NCBI RefSeq assembly: GCF_019923725.1 | Contig: NZ_JAHXRI010000006.1 | Location: 434,001 to 498,000, forward strand | Direction of reading: 5' to 3' | Length of the DNA stretch: 64,000 nt | Source: Zwartia hollandica | Lineage (GTDB): Bacteria; Pseudomonadota; Gammaproteobacteria; Burkholderiales; Burkholderiaceae_B | Part shown: one piece after another, positions 28,552-38,123 of the stretch | How positions within the stretch are numbered: position 1 is the first letter of the stretch | How the letters are laid out: every line of letters starts with the position of its first letter | Notes under the pieces: model-generated | What the model was told of the DNA's origin: nothing | Seen by the model: the letters and a program-made list of their open reading frames with translations, nothing else | Database searches by the model: none | Program-made: the position numbers and the translations under genes

Positions 28552-29915
28552 TGAAAGAGTCTGGCTATATCCTCGTATATAACCCAATCTCAAATGAAGG
28601 CCATCTAGACTCGTGGCACGTTCTGTTTATCCAGATGCTGCGCTCAGAGGGATGGAAGGTTATCGCGGTATCGAAAGAATCGCTAGCCCTCAAGGCGAAA
28701 CTTGTAGCGAAAGGCCTTGAGTTGTCGGAAAACTTAATTGTCTATCCCGTCGTGCCACCTCCTAGAACGATACGCTCTCAAGTGCGCCGAATATCCGAGG
28801 CCTTGAGAATAAAAGGTGATTTGTTACGTCATCAAAGCAACTCAAAAAGCAGTTATGCATTCGCGATGCGTACCATTGTCTTAAGTGCCTGCGCCGCGAT
28901 GAATGGCGCTGAACGACTTTATCGAGGGTTAAAGAAACGAGGAGTGAGTCGGCCCGAAGTCGAGCAAGTAACTGAGTCAGTGGTTAACCCGACGGAGTTC
29001 TCGCATACCTTAAATGAAGTGATTTTGAATTACCCAGGTCAGGTTTCTGTTGTTTTGAATATGTATATGGATCTGTATCGAGTTGATACAGATGCGTGGA
29101 AAGACTTTCAGTTCGTTGAGGCAATTCCTTGGTTCGGCGTATGTATCACCCCATCTACCGAGTCGCCACCCGCGTATTATCGGCTAGGTGACTTTAAAGG
29201 TGCATTTTTTCTAGATGAATTGATTTGTGAGCGCTATCAGTCGCTCTTGCCAAGTAAAAGTTTTGGCTACATGCCTGATATCGCAGATACAGATCTGCCT
29301 CCCCATCGTACATCCTTAGTCGGCGAAATCCTAAGGCGTGCCGCAGGCCGAAAAGTCGTTTTTATGGGCGGCTCAATTGGTAAACAAAAAAATCTTGTAG
29401 CTTGGTATGGGCTGATACGAGAGGCTGACTGCAGCAACTGGTATTTTGTTCAAATTGGACGGATTAATCGAAATAATCTAACACCACTCGATAAAACGGT
29501 ATTGAATAACGCTTTAGCTGAGCCCATCGAGAATCTGACGATTTATCCAGATTATTTGGCTGATGAACGTGAATTTAACGAAATAATTTCAGTCGCAGAT
29601 GTGATTTTTGCGGTGTATCGGGACTTCGAGCGAAGTAGCAACATGCTCTCTAAAGCTGCTTATTTTGAGAAGCCGATTCTCGTATCTGATGCGCACTTGA
29701 TGGGCGAACGAGTCCGGCGTTATAAAATCGGAGTAGGCGTTAAAGAAGATAACGCTGCGAGCATTTATGCTGGACTAAACCTAATAAATGCTAACCCAGT
29801 TGGCAGTCAAAATTTCGAGCTATATCGCCGAGATTTTAATGTTCAGAATGCCTCTCAACGACTATCAAGCTTCATCCGCGCTGCCCTCACTGATAACCCA
29901 TGTAAAAGTGCATGA
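28551..29915 (+). CDS. Unrecognised GT-B-like protein with YNPISxxGHLDSW motif, copy 2
   Basis: 454 residues from ATG 28551 (a GTG at 28548 is also possible). Paralogue of 26012: YNPISNEGHLDSWHVLF near the start, NMYMDLYR in the middle, then GGSIGKQKNL, FVQIGR and FNEIISVADVIFAVYRDF, and SNMLSKAAYFEKPILV. It carries about 35 extra residues between the N-terminal and central motifs. Family not recognised; probably a transferase of the same repeat unit as its twin. Confidence 0.72.
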   Translation: MKESGYILVYNPISNEGHLDSWHVLFIQMLRSEGWKVIAVSKESLALKAKLVAKGLELSENLIVYPVVPPPRTIRSQVRRISEALRIKGDLLRHQSNSKSSYAFAMRTIVLSACAAMNGAERLYRGLKKRGVSRPEVEQVTESVVNPTEFSHTLNEVILNYPGQVSVVLNMYMDLYRVDTDAWKDFQFVEAIPWFGVCITPSTESPPAYYRLGDFKGAFFLDELICERYQSLLPSKSFGYMPDIADTDLPPHRTSLVGEILRRAAGRKVVFMGGSIGKQKNLVAWYGLIREADCSNWYFVQIGRINRNNLTPLDKTVLNNALAEPIENLTIYPDYLADEREFNEIISVADVIFAVYRDFERSSNMLSKAAYFEKPILVSDAHLMGERVRRYKIGVGVKEDNAASIYAGLNLINANPVGSQNFELYRRDFNVQNASQRLSSFIRAALTDNPCKSA

Positions 29916-30838
29916 TGTCTGAATTTCAGCTAAACACCCCAGTTGCTCTTATCATATTCAATCGACCTGATACGACAGAGCGAGTGTTTGCCGAAATTGC
30001 AAAAGCTAAACCTCCTGTTCTCTTGGTTGTGGCAGACGGACCGCGTGAAAATCGTCAAGGAGAGGCTCAGAGGTGTGAGCAAGCTCGTGCTGTTGTAGCC
30101 CGCGTTGATTGGCCGTGCCAGGTGCTAACCAACTATGCCGACGTAAATATGGGCTGCAAACTCCGTGTGGCAAGTGGGATTGATTGGATTTTTGAGATGG
30201 TTGAGTACGCAATCATTTTGGAAGATGACTGTCTGCCGGAACCTACCTTCTTTAGGTTTTGCGAAGAGATGCTGATACGTTACCGTGATGACGAACGTAT
30301 AAGCATGGTTTCAGGAGGTAACTTACAGTTTGGGCAGCGCCGGGGCCTAGGAAGTTACTATTTTTCGCGATACACCCATATTTGGGGTTGGGCGACCTGG
30401 CGCAGGGCTTGGCGACATTACGATCGAGATATAAGTCTGTGGCCTCAGCTGAGAGCTCAGGGGTGGATCGAATCAACATTCAAAAACAAAGGCGAACGGC
30501 AATACTGGAGCAGCTCTTTTGATGCCGTTCACAGTGGCGCGCTTGATACGTGGGACTGTTCATGGACGTTCGCATGTATGTTGCGAGATATGTTGCAGAT
30601 TTCCCCAAATGTGAACTTGATCTCTAATATAGGCTTTGGTCCCGGCGCCACCCACACACAGACAGTTGGTATACATGCGAACATGGCAACCGAACCTATG
30701 GAATTTCCATTAGTCCATCCAGAAGTCGTTGTGCCTAGTAAAGAGGGAGACGATTTTATTTCTAATGACCAAATCGCACCGTCCTTTATTAAAAGGCAGT
30801 GGCGTCGAATAAAAAGTTATCTATCTTGGGCGAAATAG
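29912..30838 (+). CDS. GT-A type glycosyltransferase-like protein, HlpA-like family, copy 3
   Basis: 308 residues; third member of the family at 16420 and 23114 and the most diverged. Landmarks: VALIIFNRPDTTERV, VADGPRENRQGEAQRCEQAR, ILEDDCLPEPTFFRF, SGGNLQFG and HIWGWATWRRAWRHY. Start ATG 29912 overlaps the previous stop, and the stop abuts the next GTG start directly. Reaction unknown; the EDD motif is intact. Confidence 0.82.
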   Translation: MMSEFQLNTPVALIIFNRPDTTERVFAEIAKAKPPVLLVVADGPRENRQGEAQRCEQARAVVARVDWPCQVLTNYADVNMGCKLRVASGIDWIFEMVEYAIILEDDCLPEPTFFRFCEEMLIRYRDDERISMVSGGNLQFGQRRGLGSYYFSRYTHIWGWATWRRAWRHYDRDISLWPQLRAQGWIESTFKNKGERQYWSSSFDAVHSGALDTWDCSWTFACMLRDMLQISPNVNLISNIGFGPGATHTQTVGIHANMATEPMEFPLVHPEVVVPSKEGDDFISNDQIAPSFIKRQWRRIKSYLSWAK

Positions 30839-31993
30839 GTGCGTATTGCATTTGATCATCAAGCATTTTGCTTACAGCGCACGGGTGGCATATCGCGATA
30901 TTTTTGTGAATTAGCGAATGCTATTTTGTTGGCGCATGAAGAGCTACGTATTTTTGCCCCGCTATATCGCAATATATATTTACGGAAAGTGCAGCAATCA
31001 AAAGTAGAGGGGTTTTGGATCAAGGATTACCCACCCTACACGGCAGGGTTATGTACTAACTTAGTCGGTGCTTGGGCTAACTCAAAGATTAAGCACTGGC
31101 GCCCTGATGTACTGCATGAGACTTATTACAGTCCAACAATGAGCGGCAACAAAAAATTTCCTGTTGTGTTGTCAGTATTTGACATGATCGGAGAATTAAA
31201 CTTGATGGGCAACGCACATCAAGTTGGTGACAAAAAAAATTCGCCGAAGTACCGTGCTGTCAAACGCGCTGATCACATAATCTGCATTTCTAAATCGACA
31301 CAGCGTGACTTAGTTGAACTATATGATGTCCCGGCATCGAAGACTTCGGTTATTTATTTGGGTGGTGATGCGTTACACAGTAATGCAACAGACTGTTTGA
31401 CTAGTAATGCACCATTAAGCATTGACCTACATACGCCGAATAGAAATGAGAAGCCCTATCTTTTATATGTGGGATTGCGTGAGGGGTATAAAAATTTCGT
31501 TGCCCTGCTCGGCGCTTACGCTAAGTCGACACGGTTATCGACGGATTTTGATCTCGTTTCGTTTGGTGCAGAACCCTTTAATGCTCACGAACAAGCTGAA
31601 ATTACTAGGTTAGGTTTGTCTCAGGACCAAGTGCGTCACGTTCATGGCGCGGATGATGTCTTGATTGATCTTTACCGCCATGCATCGGCATTTGTATATC
31701 CATCAAAATATGAGGGTTTCGGCTTGCCGCCGCTCGAGGCGATGGGGCAAAGCTGTCCTGTCGTAAGTAGCAATACGAGTTCTATGCCTGAAGTTATTGG
31801 AGATGCTGCAGAATACTTCGATCCCAACAACATCGATGACATGATTTATGCAATGGAGCAAGTCGTGTATTCGCCTAGCCGAACCAGAGATTTGATAGAT
31901 AGAGGACGTGTTCGAGCCAAGATATTTACTTGGAATAGGTGCGCAGCCGAAACCTTGCTCTCATATCGGGCCGTTAGCTCAAGAGCTGGATAA
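30839..31993 (+). CDS. Glycosyltransferase family 4 (mannosyltransferase-like)
   Basis: 384 residues, GTG start directly after the preceding TAG. It begins RIAFDHQAFCLQRTGGISRYFCELA. VICISKSTQRDL-like and YVGLREGYKNF elements follow, and the donor site is PSKYEGFGLPPLEAMGQSCPVV. This N-terminal form, with the GGISRYF loop, is common in GT4 enzymes using GDP-mannose or related donors. The exact sugar cannot be told from sequence. Confidence 0.9.
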   Translation: MRIAFDHQAFCLQRTGGISRYFCELANAILLAHEELRIFAPLYRNIYLRKVQQSKVEGFWIKDYPPYTAGLCTNLVGAWANSKIKHWRPDVLHETYYSPTMSGNKKFPVVLSVFDMIGELNLMGNAHQVGDKKNSPKYRAVKRADHIICISKSTQRDLVELYDVPASKTSVIYLGGDALHSNATDCLTSNAPLSIDLHTPNRNEKPYLLYVGLREGYKNFVALLGAYAKSTRLSTDFDLVSFGAEPFNAHEQAEITRLGLSQDQVRHVHGADDVLIDLYRHASAFVYPSKYEGFGLPPLEAMGQSCPVVSSNTSSMPEVIGDAAEYFDPNNIDDMIYAMEQVVYSPSRTRDLIDRGRVRAKIFTWNRCAAETLLSYRAVSSRAG

Positions 31994-31995
31994 AA

Positions 31996-33078
31996 ATGAA
32001 CATACTATATTTGTATACCGAGGTCATGGGCTACAACTTATCCGTTTTTGATCATCTGGCAGATGATTATGGGGCGATGGTTCATGTCGTGAGGTGGACG
32101 CATAAAAACAATACGCCTTTTCAGCCTAACCCGACCAGTCGAGTTAAGTATTACGATCGATCGCTCTATTCGACAGAGGAGCTTTGCAAATTAGCCAAGG
32201 TGCTAAATCCAGCAGTCGCTTACATCTCCGGATGGCAAGACAAGGGCTATCTGCCCGTAGCCCGTGAGCTAAAAGCCAGTGGTATCCCCGTTGTGATGGG
32301 ACTAGATAGCCAGTGGGTTGGAAGTATCCGACAGCGTATTGGCGCTCAGCTTATAAGACGCGTCTATAAAAAGCGATATTTTTCGTTCGCATGGGTACCT
32401 GGCCCATTGCAATACGAGTATGCGTCACGGATAGGTTTTTTGAAATCTGAAATTATTTGTAATCTTTTGTCAGGTAACACGGACTTATTCTCGCATAGCG
32501 ATTCTGCCTTAGACGGCGATAAAAGTAATCGATATCCGAAGCAGTTTTTATATGTGGGTCGATTTGTGGAGGCCAAAGGAATCGACATACTGATAGCGGC
32601 CTATCTAAGATACCGAAATGTATTTAGAGGTGACTGGAAACTAAAGTGCGTGGGTAATGGGCCGATGGAGAAGCATCTTTTAAAGGCACAGCAAGATAAT
32701 CACGAAATTTCTGTTGAGCCGTTTGCGGATCAGTCAGTTCTTGTTCGCTACGCAAAGGAGTCAGGAGCTTTTATCTTGCCAAGTCGCTACGAGCCTTGGG
32801 GCGTTGTTGCTCATGAATTCGCATCAGCTGGATTGCCTTTAATTCTTTCTGATGCAGTTGGATCTAAACAGCAGTTCTTAGTTAATGGCTACAACGGGTA
32901 CGAGTATCCGAGTCATTCAGCAGAAAGTCTTGCATTAGTCATGCATCGCCTCTCCCAGAAGTCTGAAGAGAATTTACGTGAAATGGGGAGGCGAAGCACC
33001 CACCTTGGCTTGAGCCTATGTCCGAAAATTTCGGCTGCAAGTTTGATTTCCGTTAGCAAGGTGTCTCGAGATGAGTGA
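31996..33078 (+). CDS. Glycosyltransferase family 4
   Basis: 360 residues. The N-terminal half is less conserved (ILYLYTEVMGYNLSVFDHLA). The C-terminal half has FLYVGRFVEAKGIDILIAAY, then LPSRYEPWGVVAHEFASAGLPLILSD, a GT4 donor site with E-x7-E. It lies two bases after the previous gene and overlaps the next by eight. Sugar and linkage unknown. Confidence 0.88.
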   Translation: MNILYLYTEVMGYNLSVFDHLADDYGAMVHVVRWTHKNNTPFQPNPTSRVKYYDRSLYSTEELCKLAKVLNPAVAYISGWQDKGYLPVARELKASGIPVVMGLDSQWVGSIRQRIGAQLIRRVYKKRYFSFAWVPGPLQYEYASRIGFLKSEIICNLLSGNTDLFSHSDSALDGDKSNRYPKQFLYVGRFVEAKGIDILIAAYLRYRNVFRGDWKLKCVGNGPMEKHLLKAQQDNHEISVEPFADQSVLVRYAKESGAFILPSRYEPWGVVAHEFASAGLPLILSDAVGSKQQFLVNGYNGYEYPSHSAESLALVMHRLSQKSEENLREMGRRSTHLGLSLCPKISAASLISVSKVSRDE

Positions 33079-34234
33079 GATTGTCGTGGCAGTTGACGCG
33101 TCTCGGATCCGGTCGGGTGGAGGTGTGGCGCACTTAATTGGGATTTTGAATGTCAGTCAAATTGATGTTTTTGGTTTCAAAGAGATTCACGTTTGGAGCT
33201 ATCAAAAACTACTTGATGCCATTCCTGATAAATCATGGCTGCATAAGCATTATGTGGTGGAGTCTGAACAATCCATCATTGCGCAGCTCAGGTGGCAGGC
33301 CAATAAGTTACCCCAAGAGATTCGAGCTCATGGATGCGATATCTTGTTTTCAGCCGACGCTGGTACCGTATGTAGATTTGCACCAATGATTGTGCTTAAT
33401 CAAAACATGCTCCCTTATGATGAGGGGGTGCTCCGTTTATTTGGATTGAGCAGAGACCGAATACAGCAAAAGATAATCTATTATGTACAGAAGCGAGCTT
33501 TTTTGTCGGCGACAGCTTCCATTTTTCTTACGCAACACGCAGCAGATCAAGTTCAACGCCACACCGGAAAGTTAAAACATACGCAGATTATTCCGCACGG
33601 TGTAGGACAAATTTTTAAAGATACTCGACACCGAGCGCAGTGGCCCCAAGACAGCTCAGCAGCTATCAGATGCTTATATGTATCACCGATACTAGAATAT
33701 AAGTATCAATGGGTTGTTGTACGAGCGATTGAATTACTGCGCAATCGTGGACATAACCTAACGCTCACTCTTGTAGGGGGTGGTGGTAGACGAGCCAAGA
33801 AAATGCTTGATAGACAACTCGATATTTCAGACCCAAAGCGAGAGTTTGTTGAAGTCCTTGAGTTTTTACCTCACGCCAAAATTCCTGAATATATTGCCGA
33901 TGCGAATATTTTTATTTTCGCTTCAGGCTGTGAAACGTTTGGAATCTCTTTGCTCGAAGCAATGGCGGTGGGTGCGCCAATCGCCAGCTCTAATCGCAGC
34001 AGTCTGCCCGAGACATTAAAAGATGGGGGCATTTACTTTGACCCAAGAGACTATTTGTCTATTGCACAATCTATACAAGAACTGATGGACAATCCAGAGC
34101 TACGGGCTGATATAGCAAAGCGTGCAGCCAATCTTTCTGGACATTACTCTTGGGAACGGTGCGCTGACGAGACTTGGCGGTTCGTGAATCAAACATACAA
34201 AGCGTATGTCTCTGCTAGTCTGGTAAAAAACTAA
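33071..34234 (+). CDS. Glycosyltransferase family 4
   Basis: 387 residues. Landmarks: VAVDASRIRSGGGVAHL at the N terminus, IFLTQHAADQV before the domain linker, and GCETFGISLLEAMAVGAPIASSN at the donor site, then SSLPETL. The N-terminal SGGGVAHL loop is typical of GT4 enzymes such as rhamnosyl/mannosyl transferases. It starts inside the end of the preceding gene and ends 13 bases before the next. Confidence 0.89.
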   Translation: MSEIVVAVDASRIRSGGGVAHLIGILNVSQIDVFGFKEIHVWSYQKLLDAIPDKSWLHKHYVVESEQSIIAQLRWQANKLPQEIRAHGCDILFSADAGTVCRFAPMIVLNQNMLPYDEGVLRLFGLSRDRIQQKIIYYVQKRAFLSATASIFLTQHAADQVQRHTGKLKHTQIIPHGVGQIFKDTRHRAQWPQDSSAAIRCLYVSPILEYKYQWVVVRAIELLRNRGHNLTLTLVGGGGRRAKKMLDRQLDISDPKREFVEVLEFLPHAKIPEYIADANIFIFASGCETFGISLLEAMAVGAPIASSNRSSLPETLKDGGIYFDPRDYLSIAQSIQELMDNPELRADIAKRAANLSGHYSWERCADETWRFVNQTYKAYVSASLVKN

Positions 34235-34247
34235 AGATAGCATCCTG

Positions 34248-35030
34248 ATGAAAATTTCAATTGTGACGATTTCTTTTAATCAGCGAGAGTACTTGAAGGC
34301 AAGTATTGAGTCAGTCTTGTCGCAACAGGGCTGCTCGCTTGAATATATCGTCGTAGATCCTGGCAGTACGGACGGGAGTCTTGAACTAATTAACTCTTAT
34401 GGCGACCGGATCATCAAAGTGTTTCAGCCAGATCTCGGCCCAGCGGATGGTCTGAATCAAGGCTTCAAGATCGCCTCTGGCGATATCTATGGCTTCATTA
34501 ATTCGGATGACTATCTTTTGCCCAATGCCTTGGCTGCAATTGCGCGTTTTTTTGATAGTTCGGGTGCGGATACATTTGTCAGCGGAATGGGGTTTACTCA
34601 GTTTCCAGACGGACGTAGACAGTTGGTTAGCCCCAGTGTGCTGAGTAGGCGTTCGATGCTTTGGCGATCAGCAGTTATTTTTCAGCAAGCAACGTTTTTT
34701 CCAGCTGAACTATTTAAGGGAGTTGGTGGATTTAATGTTAAAAACAAAACTTGCTGGGATTATGAGTTGTATCTTAAGTTTTTGATGAATGGCGCATCGC
34801 ATAAACTTATTGACGATGAGTTGGCGGTATTTCGGCTACATGATCAGTCAATTTCTGGGACTGGTCGCTTAAACGACTTGTATCGAGAAGAGTTAGACAG
34901 TCTATTTCAACAGTATGTCGGTCGAAAACGAAACTGGACAGACGGGTTGACCACTACTTATTTACGTGCGGAGAGGGAGCTAAGGCGGCGTATGGCGCAA
35001 ATCCTTTTTCCGCCCAAGAGATCTACTTGA
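34248..35030 (+). CDS. Glycosyltransferase family 2
   Basis: 260 residues, single GT-A domain: ISIVTISFNQREYLKASIESVLSQ, YIVVDPGSTDGS, NSDDYLLPNAL (the DxD-like NSDDY near residue 85) and a WDYELYLKFL acceptor-side motif. This is the WcaA/WbbX-like form of GT2, usually cytoplasmic. It overlaps the next gene by four bases if the TTG start of that gene is used. Confidence 0.9.
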   Translation: MKISIVTISFNQREYLKASIESVLSQQGCSLEYIVVDPGSTDGSLELINSYGDRIIKVFQPDLGPADGLNQGFKIASGDIYGFINSDDYLLPNALAAIARFFDSSGADTFVSGMGFTQFPDGRRQLVSPSVLSRRSMLWRSAVIFQQATFFPAELFKGVGGFNVKNKTCWDYELYLKFLMNGASHKLIDDELAVFRLHDQSISGTGRLNDLYREELDSLFQQYVGRKRNWTDGLTTTYLRAERELRRRMAQILFPPKRST

Positions 35031-35041
35031 TTTCCTCTAGT

Positions 35042-36865
35042 ATGCTCCTCGGCAATGCCATCTCGGATTTGATCATCCTATCGACAGTACTTTTTTTAGC
35101 TGCATTAACCGCAGATGGTTGGGGCAGGCTAACTTTTAGGCTCGTTGGGCTGATTCCTCCAAAAGCAATTGACACCAGTTCAGTGTGGTTAGGCTTCGCA
35201 GTCCTGTGTGCTCTAGCAGAGCTTATACAACTATTTGTGCGACTCGATGCGTACGTAACGTTAATCATCGTCATTATTGGAATAGGAAGCTATTCCATCG
35301 ATAGACATTTTTCGATTGCCTCCTGTATCCGTAATGGAATTTCCATTTGCAAAAAGCATATTTTTTTATTTTCACTTGTTCTGATCGTAACGATAGTGTG
35401 GTGCCTCCGCGCCATGGGTTCGCCCAATAACGTAGATTCAGGGCTGTATCATTTTCAAACGATCCGTTGGCTGAATGAGCATCCATTAATTTTTGGACTG
35501 GCAAATGTGCATTGGCGCTTTGCTTTTAATCAAAGCTACTTTGGCTTTCTTGCGTTATTAAATCTTTATCCGTTCTGGGGTAAAGGCTACGCCGCAGGGG
35601 GGATCTTTCTCCTGACACTATCAATGTGTACATTAATTGAAGTCGGCGCGCGACAAACTAAGTTGTGGCGATGGACGGTCGGTGGGGTGTTGTTTGTATA
35701 TTTTGGCTATGTAGCCGGCACCTTATCGAGCCCAGCTCCTGACATCGCGATTGGATTGGTCGAAATTGCAATTGCGTTACTGTTGATGCGGATTGCATTG
35801 TCTGGACCGGGTACGGAACAAACTGACCGTGACTTCTTGGTTGTAGCCGTTCTTTGCTTTACAGCCGTGACGATAAAACTTAGCGGTGTGGCGTTCAGCG
35901 CGATTAGTATTTTTTGCGGGCTGATTTATCTAAAATTTAAGCTGCATACTGGTGCGTCAGTATTATTGCGGCTGGCTGCACTGATTATGTTTGCAACGGT
36001 TGTTCACAGCATCAGAAGCTATATATTGTCTGGCACAATCATGTTTCCGAGCACGGCACTTGCTCTGGTTGATAAGGAATGGTCGCTACAGCTTTCTCAA
36101 ATTCTGTTTGAGAAAGATTTAATTCTAAGCTTTGCGAGACGACCTGATATTTTAAATCCTGCAATCGTTCTTGGTAATTGGGAATGGTTTCCTGAATGGT
36201 TTGCTCGGATGGCCGTCGATGTGATTAGTATTTTTGTCGTTTCTTTTTTTGCAATGGTAGTAAGTATCGCTGGTTCGATTTTTATTGCACAAAAAAAAGA
36301 GGTAAAGCGTCTTAACGTACTGTACTTGCCACTCGTTGGTAGTGTAACTTTTTGGTTTTTAACCGCACCAGACATAAGATTTTTAGGTGCAGTACTGCCA
36401 CTGTTTCTCGCAACCGGGCTCTGGTTGGCAATTAGGCAAATTCAACTGACTCAGTTTGGACAAAAACTAGAGTCGTATACGTTGCCCAAGGGCAGCGAGG
36501 TGGCGCTTGCCTGCGGCCTACTTGTCTTATCCACAAAGTTGATGGGTATCCGAGCGATTTCATTAGAGGGCTGGCAACCGATCCCTCAAGTACACGCAGA
36601 GCTCCGTCGCACTGACTCTGGGTTCTATATTTTTGTCCCTGGCGGTGGTGGATTTTGTTGGGATCACCCCTTGCCCTGCGCTCCTATATTTCATCCTAAT
36701 TTACGTTTCAAGGACGCTCCGTGGACGATTGTTGGAACAGACCTCGAAATAGAGAGGAAGTACTTCACGACCAAAACAAATCCTGATCCTACAAAAAATC
36801 AAATTTATCGATTTGTTCCGAATAGCGATAGTCAGGCCCCCGCTAACGATCCCGTTTCTAAATGA
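35042..36865 (+). CDS. LIC_10190-like multi-spanning membrane protein (GT-C-like)
   Basis: About 608 residues from ATG 35042; TTG 35027 overlapping the previous stop is possible. Around twelve hydrophobic segments are present. The stretch NNVDSGLYHFQTIRWLNEHP, then FAFNQSYFGFLAL after about 130 residues resembles the LIC_10190 family of predicted membrane glycosyltransferases. The acidic residue in the first large loop and a C-terminal soluble tail (~100 residues) fit a GT-C plan using a lipid-linked donor in the periplasm. This function is inferred, not shown. Confidence 0.75.
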   Translation: MLLGNAISDLIILSTVLFLAALTADGWGRLTFRLVGLIPPKAIDTSSVWLGFAVLCALAELIQLFVRLDAYVTLIIVIIGIGSYSIDRHFSIASCIRNGISICKKHIFLFSLVLIVTIVWCLRAMGSPNNVDSGLYHFQTIRWLNEHPLIFGLANVHWRFAFNQSYFGFLALLNLYPFWGKGYAAGGIFLLTLSMCTLIEVGARQTKLWRWTVGGVLFVYFGYVAGTLSSPAPDIAIGLVEIAIALLLMRIALSGPGTEQTDRDFLVVAVLCFTAVTIKLSGVAFSAISIFCGLIYLKFKLHTGASVLLRLAALIMFATVVHSIRSYILSGTIMFPSTALALVDKEWSLQLSQILFEKDLILSFARRPDILNPAIVLGNWEWFPEWFARMAVDVISIFVVSFFAMVVSIAGSIFIAQKKEVKRLNVLYLPLVGSVTFWFLTAPDIRFLGAVLPLFLATGLWLAIRQIQLTQFGQKLESYTLPKGSEVALACGLLVLSTKLMGIRAISLEGWQPIPQVHAELRRTDSGFYIFVPGGGGFCWDHPLPCAPIFHPNLRFKDAPWTIVGTDLEIERKYFTTKTNPDPTKNQIYRFVPNSDSQAPANDPVSK

Positions 36866-38121
36866 GAAAGATGGCACATCTTCTTCAGTGCATAGGCAAT
36901 AAAGTAAGGCGTATGGCGTTATGGCCGTTTCGCAGAATTAAGAGCATATTCAACCAGATAATTGATCGAATTTTTTACCTGATGTTTGATGAGAAATGGT
37001 TTATTGATCATTTCTTCCGTGGTCGATCAGGCAGCAGGTCCGTATTACTAGTTAGGCTCGACTTAATTGGCGACTTTACGCTTTGGCTGGATAGCGCGGC
37101 TGCGTACCGTCAGATCTATCCAGAGCGAAAATTAGTACTGTGTGCGAACCGTTTGTGGGCAGAGCTTGCTAGGCAGCAGCCTTACTGGGATGAAGTGATT
37201 GAGGTAGACGTTGCTCGACTTCGTGCCGATCATATGTATGGTTTGAAGTTAATGCTTAGCTTGTATTGGCGAGGCTTTGAGATCGCTATTCAACCGACTT
37301 ATTCGCGTGAGATTGCCGTTGATCGACTGGTGAGGGCAACAGTTGCGCTTGAGCGAATCGGGCAAGAGGGAGATACAAGCAATCTTCATGCGACGGACAA
37401 GAGGATAACTGACACCTGGTACACCAGGCTGATCCCTGTAGGCGCGCCCCAGTCTATGGAAATCCAAAAAAATGCTGAATTTGTTAGAGTCCTTGGAGCC
37501 TCGAATTTTCGGAGTAGTGTTGGCCGCTTAATTTGGTCGCCGCCGCCGACTGCTTTTTTTCATTCTGATAGACCATATGTTGTGCTCTCTCCTGGCGCGT
37601 CGTGGCTGCCAAAGGCTTGGCCAGCAGAGAAATTTGCGTATTTGGCGCAGGAGCTCTACTTAAAACAAAACATGAGAATTGTATTGTGCGGTGCGCCAGC
37701 AGACCATGCCGTGTGCGAACGCATTATTCGTGCGACGATGATACCCATCGATAATCTCGCAGGACAGACATCTCTCACACAGCTGTTAGAAGTGATAGCG
37801 GGGGCTAGTTTAGTAATCTCTAATGACTCGGGCAATATTCATTTAGCCGCTGCGCTTCGAATACCGTCGGTATGTATTGTCGGCGGTGGGCACGTATCGA
37901 GATTTCTGCCCTATATCGTTGATAGTGAACAAGACTGCGTGCTCCCCAGGGTTGCCGTACATCACATGGAGTGTTTTGGTTGTGGTTGGCAGTGCAAGTA
38001 CCCAATCAATGCAGGAGATCCAGTGCCATGCGTATCCAACATTGAATTGTCAGCCGTTACGGCTCTGTGTCGGGACGCGCTGATAGGTACGCCGCCTAGC
38101 GTGCGAACGGTAGAGTCTTGA
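36862..38121 (+). CDS. GT9 heptosyltransferase-like protein with N-terminal extension
   Basis: 419 residues. The GT9 core begins near residue 61 with VLLVRLDLIGDFTLWL. It continues with VLSPGASWLPKAWPAEKFAYLA and ends with NDSGNIHLAAALRIPSVCIVGGG. The ~55 residues before it are basic and amphipathic (WPFRRIKSIF and similar), which is unusual and may hold the enzyme on the membrane. A CFGCGWQCKY segment near the C terminus is often seen in this family. It could add heptose from the GDP-heptose made at 49148-53612, but GT9 normally uses ADP-heptose. Confidence 0.88.
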   Translation: MRKMAHLLQCIGNKVRRMALWPFRRIKSIFNQIIDRIFYLMFDEKWFIDHFFRGRSGSRSVLLVRLDLIGDFTLWLDSAAAYRQIYPERKLVLCANRLWAELARQQPYWDEVIEVDVARLRADHMYGLKLMLSLYWRGFEIAIQPTYSREIAVDRLVRATVALERIGQEGDTSNLHATDKRITDTWYTRLIPVGAPQSMEIQKNAEFVRVLGASNFRSSVGRLIWSPPPTAFFHSDRPYVVLSPGASWLPKAWPAEKFAYLAQELYLKQNMRIVLCGAPADHAVCERIIRATMIPIDNLAGQTSLTQLLEVIAGASLVISNDSGNIHLAAALRIPSVCIVGGGHVSRFLPYIVDSEQDCVLPRVAVHHMECFGCGWQCKYPINAGDPVPCVSNIELSAVTALCRDALIGTPPSVRTVES

Positions 38122-38123
38122 AT

